Source: Mesorhizobium sp.
GTDB taxonomy: Bacteria > Pseudomonadota > Alphaproteobacteria > Rhizobiales > Rhizobiaceae
Length of the DNA stretch: 35,006 bases
NCBI RefSeq assembly: GCF_024509055.1
Contig: NZ_JANINM010000301.1
Coordinates: 1-35,006 of the forward strand
Direction: 5' to 3'
Shown: positions 23,600-32,559 of the stretch, piece by piece
Layout of the letters: each line of letters starts with the position of its first letter
Position numbering within the stretch: the first letter of the stretch is position 1
Translations under genes and position numbers: made by a program
The notes under the pieces: generated by a model
What the model saw: the letters and a program-made list of their open reading frames with translations, nothing else
What the model was told of the DNA's origin: nothing
Databases searched by the model: none

Positions 23600-24658
23600 T
23601 CAATGGCACGCGGCCACGGTCCTCAGCGCCTGCGCCCGCGAAGCCTGAGGCAAATTGCCGATCCGCCGCACGGCGGCATAGAACCTGGGATAATCGCCGG
23701 AACACAGGTCGTACAGGCGCAGGAACGCCGGGACCTGCTCGCCATAGACGGCCGTCGCGGCGAGCTTCGCGTTGTTGATCGGGCTGTCGAACCAACCGTC
23801 ATAGCCGCGGTATCCCGCCCAGCGCCTGTCGCGCATCTGCCGGTAGCGCGCCCGCAGCCTGTCGATCGTGGCTGCCTTGGCCGCCGCCATCTTCTCCGGG
23901 GTCCGGGGACTTCCATAGACCTGGCGCAACTCGTCCCGGGTCTTTGCGATCAGCGCCAGGAAATCCGCCCTGCGCGCGCGATCGGCCTCGTAGCGGCGCA
24001 ACCCGGCGCGGTTGCCGGTGGCGCGCAGCCATTTCCTCGTGCCGCTGGTCTCGACCGAAACCGCGAAAGCCTCGTTGAACGCGGAATCGCCGTTCACGTA
24101 GATCTTCTGGTGCGCCAGTTCGTGGAAGATGAGGCTGGCGAGATAGGTGTCGTCCTGGCGCAGCATGGTGCTGAGCAGCGGGTCGCTGAACCAACCCAGC
24201 GTGGAATAGGCGGTGACGCCCGACACATAGACGTCGAGCCCCTTGCCACGCAGTTCGGCGGCGCTTTCAACCGCCGCTTTCTGCGAAAAGTAACCCCGGT
24301 AGGGAACGCAGCCGAACACCGGAAAGCACCACGTGACCGGCGCGAGCGAGAATTGCGGCGCGGCAAAGACGGCGTAGGTCACATCGTCCCGGCCGACATC
24401 GACATAGGAGCGGTAGCTTGAGTTATCGGGCTCCGCCAGTTCATCCGTGGCAAAGCGCCGTATGGCGGCGGCCTTCGTCAGCTTGGCGCGCAGTGGCGCC
24501 GGCGTCGAAGGATCGCGGATCAGCCTCCCGACATCCTTCCGCGCCGCCATGAGCTCAACATGACCCTCGATCGACTGCGCGTAATAGGAAACGCTGGTGC
24601 AGCCGGATATGGCGGATGCCAGGATGAGGGCGGCGAGCCAACGTAGAATGCGGTTCAC
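23600..24658 (-). CDS. Lipoprotein predicted aminopeptidase (COG4324)
   Basis: A precursor of 352 residues. Lipoprotein signal MNRILRWLAALILASAISGC has its lipobox cysteine at 20. The zinc motif HELAHQ (His179, Glu180, His183) and a third ligand Glu196 in FNEAFA match the predicted aminopeptidase family of COG4324, as does the VTYAVFAAPQFSL start and the ...SVETSGTRKWL segment. It would sit in the periplasm, anchored to a membrane. The function is from family prediction only. It is alone on the minus strand and converges with the short gene at 23172. Confidence 0.85.
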   Translation of the reverse strand: MNRILRWLAALILASAISGCTSVSYYAQSIEGHVELMAARKDVGRLIRDPSTPAPLRAKLTKAAAIRRFATDELAEPDNSSYRSYVDVGRDDVTYAVFAAPQFSLAPVTWCFPVFGCVPYRGYFSQKAAVESAAELRGKGLDVYVSGVTAYSTLGWFSDPLLSTMLRQDDTYLASLIFHELAHQKIYVNGDSAFNEAFAVSVETSGTRKWLRATGNRAGLRRYEADRARRADFLALIAKTRDELRQVYGSPRTPEKMAAAKAATIDRLRARYRQMRDRRWAGYRGYDGWFDSPINNAKLAATAVYGEQVPAFLRLYDLCSGDYPRFYAAVRRIGNLPQASRAQALRTVAACH

Positions 24659-24738
24659 AGATTGCCCATTGCTTGGTCGCTCCCCGATGCACAGATGCCC
24701 ATCTACGCCGGAGTCTCAAACAGGCGCGCTGATTTTCG

Positions 24739-24927
24739 TCAAGAGCTGGTGGGTGAGAGATTCGCGTTGCCTGCGGACTGTCGCCAACGCGAACAAGGAG
24801 CGTCCGCCAGTTGAGCTGCCTTGGCAGTGGCTTTTGCCCGGCTGCGCCGTGCCGACTTGCTCTTGAGTTTGGGCGGCCTGACTACTTGTGCCAAGTTGGC
24901 TTTGTTCCCAGTCGCTAGTATGGCAGG
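24739..24927 (-). other. Basic reading frame following the acyl-CoA dehydrogenase
   Basis: The frame of the dehydrogenase continues open beyond its TGA as a Lys/Arg/Ala-rich stretch (KLKSKSARRSRAKATAKAAQL) to 24739. There is no start codon of note, so it may be the decayed end of an older gene or a mobile-element remnant. It is not counted as a gene. Confidence 0.3.
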
Positions 24928-26631
24928 TCATGCAAGTTCAATCGAAACCGTCGCATCGGCACAGGATATTGCCGCTTTCGCAGCGGCAACTGCCGACAGC
25001 AACTCGACCCCGATGAAAAACCGAGCGTTGGTTGCGGCTTCCGCCTCGAGCGCATCGCCCCGTCCCAACACCGCGGCTTCACCCAGATGGGCCCCAGCAA
25101 CAACCGCGGCCAGGGCGCGCTGGAACGGTACGGCGACGGCGAGTGAAAACTGACTTCCTGGCCTGTCGCAGAGCATTTTCGCCATCTCCGCGGCATCTGT
25201 TACGGCTTGCAGGGCGGATGGCTCGGTAGTGAAGGCAGACAATGTTCTGTGGCAAGACTCCAGAACTTGAGACAGTGTCTCCCCACCCTCAAGGAGCAGT
25301 TTGCGCGTGACGAGGTCGATGGCCTGAATGCCGTTCGTGCCTTCGTAAATCGGAAGAATTCGCGCATCGCGATAATATTGCGCGACGCCGGTCTCTTCGA
25401 TGTAGCCCATGCCGCCGTGGACCTGGATTGCGGTTGAGGCCACTTCCACCGCGATATCCGACGAGTACGACTTGGCCAACGGCGTCAGCAGCGAAGCCCG
25501 TGCGTGGGCACGTCGCCTTTCGTCCTCCGTCTGCGCCCTCACGCTCGAGTCAAGTGCTGAAGCCGTCGCCATGGACAGCATGCGCGCTGCCGAGGTCTTG
25601 CATCGCATCTCAAGCAGCATTCGCTTCACATCGGGATGGCGGATAATGGGACTGGCGATTTCGTCGTTGCCTGGGGCACGACCCTGGCGGCGCTCCCTTG
25701 CATAGGCGAATGCGGCCTGCGTGGCGCGCTCCGCGAGAGCGACCCCCTGCGTGGCGACCAGGAGCCGCGCATTGTTCATCATCGTGAACATGCAATTGAG
25801 CCCGCGGTTCTCCTCGCCGATGAGCCAGCCCCTTGCGCCTCCGTTGTCGCCAAAAGCCATGGCGCAGGTCGGCGAGCCATGAACGCCGAGCTTATGCTCA
25901 AGCGAAAGGCACCTCAGATCGTTGTGCGAGCCGTCGGGGAGGGTCTTCGGAACCAGGAACAGGGAGATGCCGCGCGTGCCCGCGGGCGCGTCCTCCAGCC
26001 GAGCCAGGACCAAGTGCACGATATTCGACGAGCAATCGTGCTCGCCATAGGTAATGAAGATCTTGTTGCCGATGATGCGGTAGCTGCCGTCGTCCGCTCG
26101 TTGGGCCTTGCAACGAAGATTTGAAAGATCGGAACCGGACTGTGGCTCTGTCAGGTTCATGGTTCCGGTCCATTCACCGGACACAAGCTTGTGCAGGTAT
26201 CGGTCCTTGAGTTCCTGAGAGGCGTGTTCGGAAATGGCTTCGATGGCGCCCGCAGTCAAAAGCGGACAGAGCGCGAAAGCCATGGAGGACGAATTCCAGA
26301 ACTCGGTGCAAGCCACGGCGAGCGAGGTCGGAAGCCCCTGGCCGGCATACTCGGTTGGTCCTGTGAGGCTGTTCCAGCCTGCCTCGCACCAGGCCTGGTA
26401 GGTCTCGCGCCAGCCCGGCGGCGTGGTCACCTTCCCGCCTTCGTCGAGGTTTGTCGGGATTCGGTCACCAACAGGATTCAAGGGCGCGATGCGCTCGCTG
26501 GCAAAACGCCCGGCCTCGGAGAGAATTGCGCGAACGTCATCAATGGAAAGTTCCCCGCTCTGCGTCGCGGCGAACCGCTCCGCAGTCTGCATCGCCAGAA
26601 GGACCTGGGGGATGGGTGGGGTATAGGTCAT
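24928..26631 (-). CDS. dmdC: Acyl-CoA dehydrogenase, DmdC-like (methylmercaptopropionyl-CoA dehydrogenase)
   Basis: A flavoprotein of 567 residues of the long acyl-CoA dehydrogenase group, about the length of DmdC (near 590). It would oxidise 3-methylmercaptopropionyl-CoA to methylthioacryloyl-CoA. Visible features are MNLTEPQSGSDLSNLR near 158 (FAD/substrate), the IEGT-like catalytic segment PIYEGTNGIQA with Glu430 as base, and HGGMGYIEETGVAQYYRDARI ahead of it. In characterised DmdC the catalytic Glu is near 435. The ATG at 26631 begins 8 bases after the hydratase stop. It is last in the four-gene dmd-like operon. A fatty acyl-CoA role cannot be ruled out from sequence alone. Confidence 0.8.
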   Translation of the reverse strand: MTYTPPIPQVLLAMQTAERFAATQSGELSIDDVRAILSEAGRFASERIAPLNPVGDRIPTNLDEGGKVTTPPGWRETYQAWCEAGWNSLTGPTEYAGQGLPTSLAVACTEFWNSSSMAFALCPLLTAGAIEAISEHASQELKDRYLHKLVSGEWTGTMNLTEPQSGSDLSNLRCKAQRADDGSYRIIGNKIFITYGEHDCSSNIVHLVLARLEDAPAGTRGISLFLVPKTLPDGSHNDLRCLSLEHKLGVHGSPTCAMAFGDNGGARGWLIGEENRGLNCMFTMMNNARLLVATQGVALAERATQAAFAYARERRQGRAPGNDEIASPIIRHPDVKRMLLEMRCKTSAARMLSMATASALDSSVRAQTEDERRRAHARASLLTPLAKSYSSDIAVEVASTAIQVHGGMGYIEETGVAQYYRDARILPIYEGTNGIQAIDLVTRKLLLEGGETLSQVLESCHRTLSAFTTEPSALQAVTDAAEMAKMLCDRPGSQFSLAVAVPFQRALAAVVAGAHLGEAAVLGRGDALEAEAATNARFFIGVELLSAVAAAKAAISCADATVSIELA

Positions 26632-26639
26632 CGTCAATG

Positions 26640-27428
26640 TCAACTCGCGCCTGGTTCAAGGCGCTTGGTCTTCTTGGAGAAGAACGCCTCCAACCGATCC
26701 CTGATGTCCGGATTGGTTTGGACCGCTGCGGCAAGCAGTCCTTCCGCAAAGAGGCCATCCGTGGTGGACATGTCATTGATGCGGGATATGCCGGTGACGA
26801 TAGCGAAATTGGTGGTTGGCGGATTACGTGCGACCTGTGCGGCCAATTCCTTGGCGCGTGGCAATGCTTGCCCAGCCTCCATCACTTCGTGGCACAGACC
26901 AAGATCCAGGCCACGCCGCGCATCGTAGGTGCGGGCCGACAGCATCATGTCGACCATGCGCGCCGGGGTGACGATACGGGCCACACGCACGGTCGCCCCG
27001 CCGCCGGTGAAAATCCCGCGCTGGCCTTCCGGGAGGGCAAAGAAGGTACCTTCTTCGGCAATGCGCACGTGGGCGGCCGCCGCCAGTTCAAGCCCTCCGC
27101 CGACGACCGCCCCCTTCAGAGCGGCAATCACCGGGATTCCGCTGAACTGAATGATGTCGAAAGCGCGATGCCATTTCTGGCACATCGTCATGAACTCGAT
27201 CGGGGACCGGTCCTTGTCGTAATGCTCGCGGAGATCCAGCCCGGCGCAGAAATGATCGCCCTTGGCCGCAAGTACGAATGATCGCGTGCCCTCCGGCGGC
27301 GCGCGGAACACGTTCTCTATCTCCAGCAGCATATCTTCGCTGATTGCATTGCGCCGGTCTTCGCGCGCCAGCGTAACGATCGTTACCGGGCCGTCTGTCT
27401 CGATGGTGATGTATTCCGGATTCGTCAT
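26640..27428 (-). CDS. dmdD: Enoyl-CoA hydratase, DmdD-like (methylthioacryloyl-CoA hydratase)
   Basis: A crotonase of 262 residues. It would hydrate methylthioacryloyl-CoA, releasing methanethiol, CoA and acetaldehyde. The two crotonase glutamates are present: Glu114 in GGGLELA and Glu134 in ALPEGQRGIF, exactly 20 residues apart as in DmdD (121 and 141). The C-terminal region (MMLSARTYDARRGL, NPPTTNFAIV, TDGLFAEGLLAAAVQ) follows the DmdD layout as I recall it. The ATG overlaps the ligase TGA (ATGA). It could also act in ordinary acyl-CoA breakdown, but the context favours the DMSP pathway. Confidence 0.8.
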   Translation of the reverse strand: MTNPEYITIETDGPVTIVTLAREDRRNAISEDMLLEIENVFRAPPEGTRSFVLAAKGDHFCAGLDLREHYDKDRSPIEFMTMCQKWHRAFDIIQFSGIPVIAALKGAVVGGGLELAAAAHVRIAEEGTFFALPEGQRGIFTGGGATVRVARIVTPARMVDMMLSARTYDARRGLDLGLCHEVMEAGQALPRAKELAAQVARNPPTTNFAIVTGISRINDMSTTDGLFAEGLLAAAVQTNPDIRDRLEAFFSKKTKRLEPGAS

Positions 27429-29041
27429 GGCATCATCTTTGCTTTTTCGCGCAGTTTGTATTTTTCGATCTTTCCGGTAGAGGTCTTCGGCAGGCTTTCG
27501 AAGAGGTAGCTCTTGGGCACCTTGAAGCCGGAAAGATGCTGGCGGCAGAACTTGTTCAACTCGTCCGCGGTGACATTCGCGCCCGGCTTCAGTTCCACGA
27601 AGGCGCAGGGCGTTTCGCCCCACTTCTCATCGGGCTTGGCCACGACCGCGGCGGCGCTGACGGCCGGGTGGCGATACAATGCGGCTTCCACCTCGATAGA
27701 GGAAATGTTCTCCCCGCCGGAGATGATGATATCCTTGTACCGGTCGCGTATTTCGAGGAAGCCATCGGGATGCTGCACGGCAACGTCGCCGCTATGAAAC
27801 GCGCCTCCGGCAAAGGCAGCTTCAGTGGCCTCTTCATCCTTGTGATAGCCTTTCATGATTGTGTTGCCGCGCAATACGATCTCGCCCATCGTAACCCCAT
27901 CCTGGGGTAGGCGCGTTCCCGATTGAGCATCCCGGATCTCGGCTGTTTCCATCATCGGGAAGCGCACGCCCTGGCGCGCCTTGATCGTCGCGCGCTGCGC
28001 GACATCCAGTCCGTCCCATGCTTCAGCCCAAATGGATTGAACGACATGACCGTAGGTTTCCGTGAGGCCGTAGACCTGCATCACGTCGAAGCCGAGCGCC
28101 TCGACTTTCTCCAGGATAGCAGCAGGCGGAGGCGCGCCTGCCGTCATCACCCGGACCGCATGCGGCAGCGCCGGCCGTTTCGCCTCGGCGGCCTCGACGA
28201 GCATCCCGAGCACGGTGGGCGCGCCGCCGAAATGAGTGACGCCGAATGAGCGAATGGCATCATAAATGGCGTTGGCCGAGATCTGCCTGCAGCAGACGAC
28301 GGTCGCTGCAAGGGCGGTCATGGTCCAAGCATGGCCCCAGCCGTTACAATGGAACATGGGTACCGTGTAGAGATATGTCGGATGGCCTGACAGGCCCCAG
28401 CCGGCGATAGTGCCCAAGGCCATGAGGTAGGCGCCACGGTGATGGTAGAGCACGCCTTTTGGCCTGCCGCTGGTGCCGGACGTATAGTTGAGGCACAGGG
28501 TCTGCCACTCGTCCGCTGGAAACATTGGGCGAAAATCGGCGGCTGCCGATTGAACCAGATCGGAATGTCGCAGGCTGCCTGACAGGGCATCCCCCGGCCC
28601 GCCGAGATCGATAATCACGGGCCGATCACCTTTGATGCGCTGCAAGGCCTCCTGCGCCAATGCCGCGCATTGACTGTCCAGCATCAGCACCCGGGTTTCC
28701 GCGTGATCCAGAATATAGGCTATAGTCTCGGCATCGAGGCGGATGTTGATTGTGTTGAGAACGGCGCCAGCCATTGCCACGGCGAACTGGGCCTCGAACA
28801 TCTCCGCCGTGTTGGGAGCAAGCACGGAAACCACGTCACCCGGCTTTACGCCTATATCCAGAAGGGCGGCGGCCAGACTTTCGCAGCGCTGGCGCACTTC
28901 CTTCCAGGTAAAGCGCCGCTCCTCATCGACGATCGCCAGGCGGTCAGGATAGAGGTCGGCCGTGCGCTCCAGAAATGAAAGGGGTGTCAGCGGGACGTAG
29001 TTGGCGGGCCTTGGCTGGAGCCAGGGTGCGTCGTTGCTCAT
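27425..29041 (-). CDS. dmdB: Acyl-CoA ligase, DmdB-like (3-methylmercaptopropionate-CoA ligase)
   Basis: An AMP-forming acyl-CoA ligase of 538 residues, the length of DmdB (about 539). The ATP-binding loop YTSGTSGRPKGV, the GAPTVL and VYGLTETYG motifs, the GGENISSIEVE core and the catalytic C-terminal Lys in STGKIEKYK are all intact. It would activate 3-methylmercaptopropionate with CoA. The ATG at 29041 overlaps the TGA of the demethylase gene (ATGA). Medium-chain acyl-CoA ligases are close relatives, so substrate rests on operon context. Confidence 0.8.
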   Translation of the reverse strand: MSNDAPWLQPRPANYVPLTPLSFLERTADLYPDRLAIVDEERRFTWKEVRQRCESLAAALLDIGVKPGDVVSVLAPNTAEMFEAQFAVAMAGAVLNTINIRLDAETIAYILDHAETRVLMLDSQCAALAQEALQRIKGDRPVIIDLGGPGDALSGSLRHSDLVQSAAADFRPMFPADEWQTLCLNYTSGTSGRPKGVLYHHRGAYLMALGTIAGWGLSGHPTYLYTVPMFHCNGWGHAWTMTALAATVVCCRQISANAIYDAIRSFGVTHFGGAPTVLGMLVEAAEAKRPALPHAVRVMTAGAPPPAAILEKVEALGFDVMQVYGLTETYGHVVQSIWAEAWDGLDVAQRATIKARQGVRFPMMETAEIRDAQSGTRLPQDGVTMGEIVLRGNTIMKGYHKDEEATEAAFAGGAFHSGDVAVQHPDGFLEIRDRYKDIIISGGENISSIEVEAALYRHPAVSAAAVVAKPDEKWGETPCAFVELKPGANVTADELNKFCRQHLSGFKVPKSYLFESLPKTSTGKIEKYKLREKAKMMP

Positions 29042-30141
29042 AGGAATGGGAGCTCCACAAGCCTTGCGGCGGTCGGGCCGCTGGGGCGCTCGACGATGAC
29101 AGTCTCGCCTGCCTTCACTGCAGCAGATATCAGGGCATATCCGATGTTCGCCTGCATGCGGGGCGACCACGTGCAATTGGTCATCACCCCCACCCTGGCG
29201 CCGTTGACGATGACATCTTCGCGCTTGGTGCCGAGTGGCGCGGGTGTTGCACCATCGAGAATGAGACCCAGTTGGTGGCGCTTCGGCCCTTCGGCCTTGA
29301 TCATGCGAAGCGCCGTGATGCCGACGACATCGTCAGGGACGTCGAGATCCACATACTTGCCCAGCCGCACTTCGAAGGGATTGGTATCGTCGTCGGTGTC
29401 ACCGCCGACTGAAACGAGTCCGCTCTCCGTTCGCTCGGCGGTCGCCGGCGCTCCGGGACCGATCCCCCAGGGCCTGCCCGCCTCCTTGAAGATGTTCCAG
29501 AGCTTCGTGCCCTGGGATCCATCTTTCAGGTAGATCTCGAACCCGCCTTGCTTGGACCACCCGGACCGCTGTACGGCGACGGGAATGCTTTCGATCTCGG
29601 TTTCCTTGAACCAGAAGTACTTGAGTGCACGCACCCAGTCGCCAACAACATGGGCCACCACATCCTCGGCCTTGGGTCCCTGAAGGGCCATCGGCGAAAC
29701 GTCGGGCTCGCTGATCTCGACATTCAACCCGCGTTCCGCGGCAATGGCATTCGCCCAGAGCCAGATGTCGCTGTCCGCAATCGAGAGCCAGTATAAGTCG
29801 TCGGCGAGCTTCAGCAGGATCGGGTCATTGATGAGCGTGCCCCGATGGTTGCAAAGCGGCACATATTTTCCCTGGCCGATTTTGCAGGTGGAGAGATCTC
29901 GCGGTGACAGGATCTGCGCGAGCCGTCCCGCGTCCGGCCCCTTGAGCTGCACCTGTCGTTCCACGCCGACATCCCATTGCGAAACGCCGTTGATCAGCCG
30001 CCAGTATTCTCCCTCCGGGTCGCCGAACGAGGTGGGCATGATCATGCGGTTGTAGACATTCGCCGCCACCATGCCCTCCGCTAAAGCGGCTTCGAAGAAG
30101 GGCGATGGGCGGACGCGGGCTGTTGGGAAGAACGAAAACAT
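29038..30141 (-). CDS. dmdA: Dimethylsulfoniopropionate demethylase, DmdA-like
   Basis: A protein of 367 residues of the GcvT/aminomethyltransferase fold, which moves a methyl group from DMSP to tetrahydrofolate, leaving 3-methylmercaptopropionate. It matches DmdA closely in what I recall of the family: VYNRMIMPTSF near 29, SQWDVGVERQVQLKGPDA, LSPRDLSTCKIGQGKYVPL, NDPILLKLADDLYWLSIADSD and RSGWSKQGGFEIYL in that order. Ordinary GcvT lacks several of these. GAGG lies 6 bases before the ATG. It is the first gene of the operon, divergent from the LysR regulator at 30393. Confidence 0.85.
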   Translation of the reverse strand: MFSFFPTARVRPSPFFEAALAEGMVAANVYNRMIMPTSFGDPEGEYWRLINGVSQWDVGVERQVQLKGPDAGRLAQILSPRDLSTCKIGQGKYVPLCNHRGTLINDPILLKLADDLYWLSIADSDIWLWANAIAAERGLNVEISEPDVSPMALQGPKAEDVVAHVVGDWVRALKYFWFKETEIESIPVAVQRSGWSKQGGFEIYLKDGSQGTKLWNIFKEAGRPWGIGPGAPATAERTESGLVSVGGDTDDDTNPFEVRLGKYVDLDVPDDVVGITALRMIKAEGPKRHQLGLILDGATPAPLGTKREDVIVNGARVGVMTNCTWSPRMQANIGYALISAAVKAGETVIVERPSGPTAARLVELPFL

Positions 30142-30392
30142 AGGAATCCTCGGGCTGTATTACTGGCTGTAGTTGCTACCTTCCTCATCGAGGACGCTCG
30201 GCCCAGCGAAAGGCGGCTGCCATGTCGGCTCGTTCGGACCCGTGGGAAAGGTTTCCGTTTCTTGTGGGGTTCAAAGTTGAGCCTCCCGCAGTGTCGCCAG
30301 GGATAGTGAGCTCTGAAATGTCCCGGCAGGGTGGGTTGCGTCAAACAACCGTTTCGCAGACAATGACCCTGTTTCTGTTATGCATAGGTTCG
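30142..30392. promoter_or_regulatory. Divergent control region of the dmd-like operon and LysR regulator
   Basis: 251 bases between divergent starts. It contains an inverted repeat GTAG-TTG-CTAC at 30169-30179, 28 bases above the dmdA start, which could form part of a regulator site. No promoter with both boxes was convincing, and no long T-N11-A dyad was seen. Confidence 0.4.
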
Positions 30393-31310
30393 ATGTGGCG
30401 CATGCAACTCGATCTGCCGCCTCTGATCTGGCTGCGCGCCTTCGAAGCCGCCGCGCGACACCTCAGTTTCACCAATGCCGCCATGGAGCTGAACCTGACC
30501 CAGGCGGCAATTTCGAAGCACGTCAAATCCCTTGAGCTTCACCTGCGCCATCAGCTCTTCGTCCGCCGCCCTCGCAGCCTGCAATTGACCAAGACCGGCG
30601 AGGCCTATCTGCCGAAGGTCCGCGACGCATTCGAGCGCCTGGCAATCGGTACCCGAGAAGTGTTCGGAGGGCGCCGCGCGAAGGAGCTGACCGTGCGATG
30701 CGCGGTGTCCTTTGCGGTCAATTGGCTGGCGCCCCGCCTACCGGATTTCCTGGATCGTAATCCGGGCAAGGACATCAGGATAATCTCAAGCGTCTGGAAC
30801 GACGCCTTCGACACGGACGTCTTCGATCTCGACATCCAGTACGGCACCGGCGGCTGGAGCAGCGTTCGGAGCCATCGTTTGACATGGGAGACGATCACGC
30901 CGCTTTGCGCCCCTGGCCTCGCCGAAAGGCTGCCGCTGAAGCGGCCCGACGACCTGCGGGGACACCGGTTGCTCCATGTGCTCGGATATCAGGAAGGTTG
31001 GGGGATTTGGCTGAATGCCGCCAAGGCGAAAGCGGTCGACCCCGGGCAGGGGCTGCAGCTCGATACCTCGCTGACCGCTTTCGAAATCGCGGCACAAGGC
31101 GGCGGAGTGGCGCTCGGGCGGTTGTCGCTTGCCGGGCGAGAACGGACATCCGGCAGGCTGTTTGCGCCATTTGATCTCGAAGTTCCGATCGACGAGGCGT
31201 TCCATCTGCTGGAACCCCTTGGCGCAGACCTGCATCCCGACGCCGCCCGCTTCGTCGACTGGCTGCTCGAAGCCGCAGTCCGCGAACGCTCCGAGGCATT
31301 CGCAGCGTAA
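30393..31310 (+). CDS. GcvA-like LysR-family regulator
   Basis: The protein has 305 residues: an N-terminal helix-turn-helix (LRAFEAAARHLSFTNAAMELNLTQAAISKHVKSLE, GcvA type) and a C-terminal ligand-binding domain (TVRCAVSFAVNWLAPRLPDFLDRNPG, GDLRGHRLLH-like and AFEIAAQGGGVALGRLSLA). The ATG at 30393 is used; an AGG 4 bases upstream is weak, and ATG 30402 is possible. Divergence from dmdA suggests it activates that operon in response to a pathway compound. Effector unknown. Confidence 0.85.
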   Translation: MWRMQLDLPPLIWLRAFEAAARHLSFTNAAMELNLTQAAISKHVKSLELHLRHQLFVRRPRSLQLTKTGEAYLPKVRDAFERLAIGTREVFGGRRAKELTVRCAVSFAVNWLAPRLPDFLDRNPGKDIRIISSVWNDAFDTDVFDLDIQYGTGGWSSVRSHRLTWETITPLCAPGLAERLPLKRPDDLRGHRLLHVLGYQEGWGIWLNAAKAKAVDPGQGLQLDTSLTAFEIAAQGGGVALGRLSLAGRERTSGRLFAPFDLEVPIDEAFHLLEPLGADLHPDAARFVDWLLEAAVRERSEAFAA

Positions 31311-31390
31311 TCGAGCCCCTGGCAGGCGCGACACGCCCAGAATACGGACCTCTGCAATTGACGTTCAGGACGGACTGACCCGGCGGGTCA

Positions 31391-31510
31391 ATCGACCGAG
31401 CAGTTATCATCTATGTGACCCCGACGCCCGGCATGTCGGTAACGACGGAGGTCAAGACCGGCGGCCGGCGGGTGTTGGAGTTCCTGCTCGACCCGCTGAT
31501 GGAGTGGCAT
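31391..31510 (+). pseudogene. C-terminal remnant of an HlyD-type secretion adaptor
   Basis: The frame contains TPGMSVTTEVKTGGRRVLEF then LLDPLME. This closely matches the C-terminal end of HlyD membrane-fusion proteins of type I secretion (PGM-x-V-x-AEIKTG-x-R-x-V-x-x-YLL-x-PL). Upstream, the rest of the protein is missing, and a real gene with its own ribosome-binding site starts at 31586. Confidence 0.5.
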
Positions 31511-31585
31511 TTCGTCAAACGTCTGACGAGACGTCTTAGATTTGACAAGAGATTGTCATCTTTATTGTTCAGGAGGCCTATTTGC

Positions 31586-32278
31586 ATGACGCAGCGCGTT
31601 TCTTTGCAAAACGCAATTGAATCAGTCGCCGTATCAACCCGGTTTATAGTGGAAATGGGTTGCGGTCTTTTGATCTCTTCCCTTGTCATCGGATGCGATC
31701 TTACAGGGACATCAAGCGCGGCGTCGAATTTGACCCGTGAGGAGCGTCTGAAGGTTGCCGCAGACGCCTACTACAACAACCAATGTCAAAAGCAGTGGGC
31801 GCTGCTCTGGCCAATGGCGCGAGAAGGCGATGGCGAAGCGCTTTCAGAGCTTGCCTCTGAGCTTGGGGGACGGCTCGAGATACCTGCCTTGGATTCGGAT
31901 ACGAAAGTTGATCCGGGAGTGAGGTCATTTGCCAATGTGCTTGTCATGACGATCTACGCAGCGACAGCGTCAAAACATCCTGACAAGCGCAATCTCTACT
32001 ACGTCTTCGACCGTGCTAGATGGAACAAAGGCGATGTAACGGTCGTATCCATTCGCTCCGGCCGGATCAGTTATAGCTCGATCAAGGCTCCGCCGCCAGT
32101 TTCAATAACAACGCTAGAAGATTGTCTTTCTCAGGAAAGTACCTCGAACGTTGGCGGCAGATGTGTCGCTCAGGCCATCAAGCTAGGGCTCATTCCAAAC
32201 TGTTCCGAATACAGTAAAGCCATGGACGCAGTCCCGACCACCTACCGACCGAACCATTGCATTCGCCGTCCCTGGTAG
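31586..32278 (+). CDS. Putative lipoprotein of unknown function, lower GC
   Basis: The protein has 230 residues. The N-terminal hydrophobic stretch ends in VIGC at about residue 35-38, a lipobox-like sequence. The mature part includes NNQCQKQWALLWPMAREGDGEALSELASE, which is helical and reminiscent of Sel1-type repeats, and six cysteines in the second half. AGGAGG lies 9 bases before the ATG. The base composition is clearly lower in GC than neighbours, which suggests recent gain. Function unknown. Confidence 0.6.
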   Translation: MTQRVSLQNAIESVAVSTRFIVEMGCGLLISSLVIGCDLTGTSSAASNLTREERLKVAADAYYNNQCQKQWALLWPMAREGDGEALSELASELGGRLEIPALDSDTKVDPGVRSFANVLVMTIYAATASKHPDKRNLYYVFDRARWNKGDVTVVSIRSGRISYSSIKAPPPVSITTLEDCLSQESTSNVGGRCVAQAIKLGLIPNCSEYSKAMDAVPTTYRPNHCIRRPW

Positions 32279-32559
32279 CTTCAAGAGGATATGACCCAAT
32301 TTCAGAACGCAGCTTGGCCCCCGTGAGAAGTCGCGCTGGGCCGCTCCGTCCATGGAGATGCAATCGATTACAGCCAAGTAGCCCGCCCGTCGGCTTCTCG
32401 ATGGGCAATTCCAAAAGCGGACTGTCTGGTTCCGGCTCCAAAACCGTCAGTTCGACTTGTATCGGCGGCGTAGTGCAGCCGTTGGCAGGCGGGCCCAGAC
32501 AATAGCCAGCAGCACCTCCATCGCCTATATAGCCGTCTTTCCAACCTGATCCCCGTTCC

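Noticed and set aside
24716..24931. Minus-strand 71-codon frame starting with an ATGA overlap at the dehydrogenase stop
   Set aside because: The overlap is tempting, but the composition (Ser/Gln/Thr-rich, no structure) looks non-coding.
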